NCBI GenBank assembly: GCA_018524725.1
Contig: JAEUWP010000342.1
Span: 1 to 19,995, forward strand
Source of the DNA: Podaxis mareebaensis
Taxonomy: Eukaryota > Basidiomycota > Agaricomycetes > Agaricales > Agaricaceae
Reading direction: 5' to 3'
Length of the DNA stretch: 19,995 bases
How positions within the stretch are numbered: position 1 is the first letter of the stretch; each line of letters starts with the position of its first letter. The notes below the pieces were generated by a model that was given only the letters and a program-made list of their open reading frames with translations, had not been told where the DNA came from and made no database searches. The position numbers were made by a program, and so were the translations under genes. Positions 19,920 to 19,995 of the stretch are shown piece by piece.

Positions 19920-19995
19920 CTAGCAGGTGACCCGTGCATTCGCACGGTGGCTCAACCTTTATGTGCACAGCACTCATTCACTTGTAATAGCTAGG
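19920..19995 (-). mobile_element. Helitron-like 3' terminus (element continues beyond the window)
   Basis: Read on the minus strand, there is a perfect 6-bp stem, CCGTGC and GCACGG (19932-19937 and 19942-19947), with a 4-nt loop. Eight bases follow, then CTAG (19920-19923), then a T (19919). A GC-rich hairpin a few bases before a CTRR end, inserted next to T, is the classic 3' end of Helitron rolling-circle transposons. The body would run rightward, out of the window, so no Rep/helicase coding can be checked. The element could be a non-autonomous copy. The call rests on the short terminal structure alone. Confidence 0.55.

Overview
The window looks like nuclear DNA of an Agaricomycete (mushroom-forming basidiomycete). 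Base composition is roughly balanced. Genes are split by many short introns, mostly 43-76 nt, with GTRNGN donors and YAG acceptors. Two of the protein families are ones I know essentially only from Agaricomycetes: the DUF6535 membrane proteins and a multi-pass 'WSCLATIF...HPN' membrane family. I see no prokaryotic signals, tRNA, rRNA or CRISPR. All exon models were built by hand, joining exons where frame, splice consensus and protein-family motifs agree.

Layout from left to right: 893-3435 (+) is a large unrecognised, partly low-complexity protein (3 exons, 806 aa). 4095-5114 (-) is a YqcI/YcgG-family (GntA-like, haem-dependent N-oxygenase family) protein carrying an N-terminal membrane anchor (2 exons, 318 aa). 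6372-8531 (-) is a DUF6535 multi-pass membrane protein whose frame contains one TAA, which is either a nonsense mutation or sits inside a 42-nt intron. 10379-11837 (+) is a BTB/POZ protein (2 exons, 469 aa). 12117-13141 (+) is a dienelactone hydrolase with a complete Cys-Asp-His triad (6 exons, 255 aa). 13322-15720 (+) is a CNNM/Mam3-type DUF21-CBS transporter (17 exons, 436 aa) with several microexons, one apparently only 3 nt long. 16924-18429 (+) is a multi-pass membrane protein split by a one-base frameshift in a run of eight G. 18695-19686 (-) is a CIR N-terminal-domain/LENG1-like nuclear protein (4 exons, 282 aa). At the right edge, 19920-19947 has the form of a Helitron 3' terminus, with the element running off the window.

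The genes do not form an obvious pathway. BTB, dienelactone hydrolase and CNNM lie head to tail, with 279 and 180 bp between them, but this looks like ordinary compact fungal spacing. The more accessory genes (orphan, YqcI/YcgG, DUF6535 and the WSCLATIF family) lie on both sides of this core, and two of them carry possible inactivating lesions. I found no convincing new multi-gene system. The best leads are the membrane-anchored YqcI/YcgG enzyme, the 3-nt microexon, the two lesions and the Helitron end.
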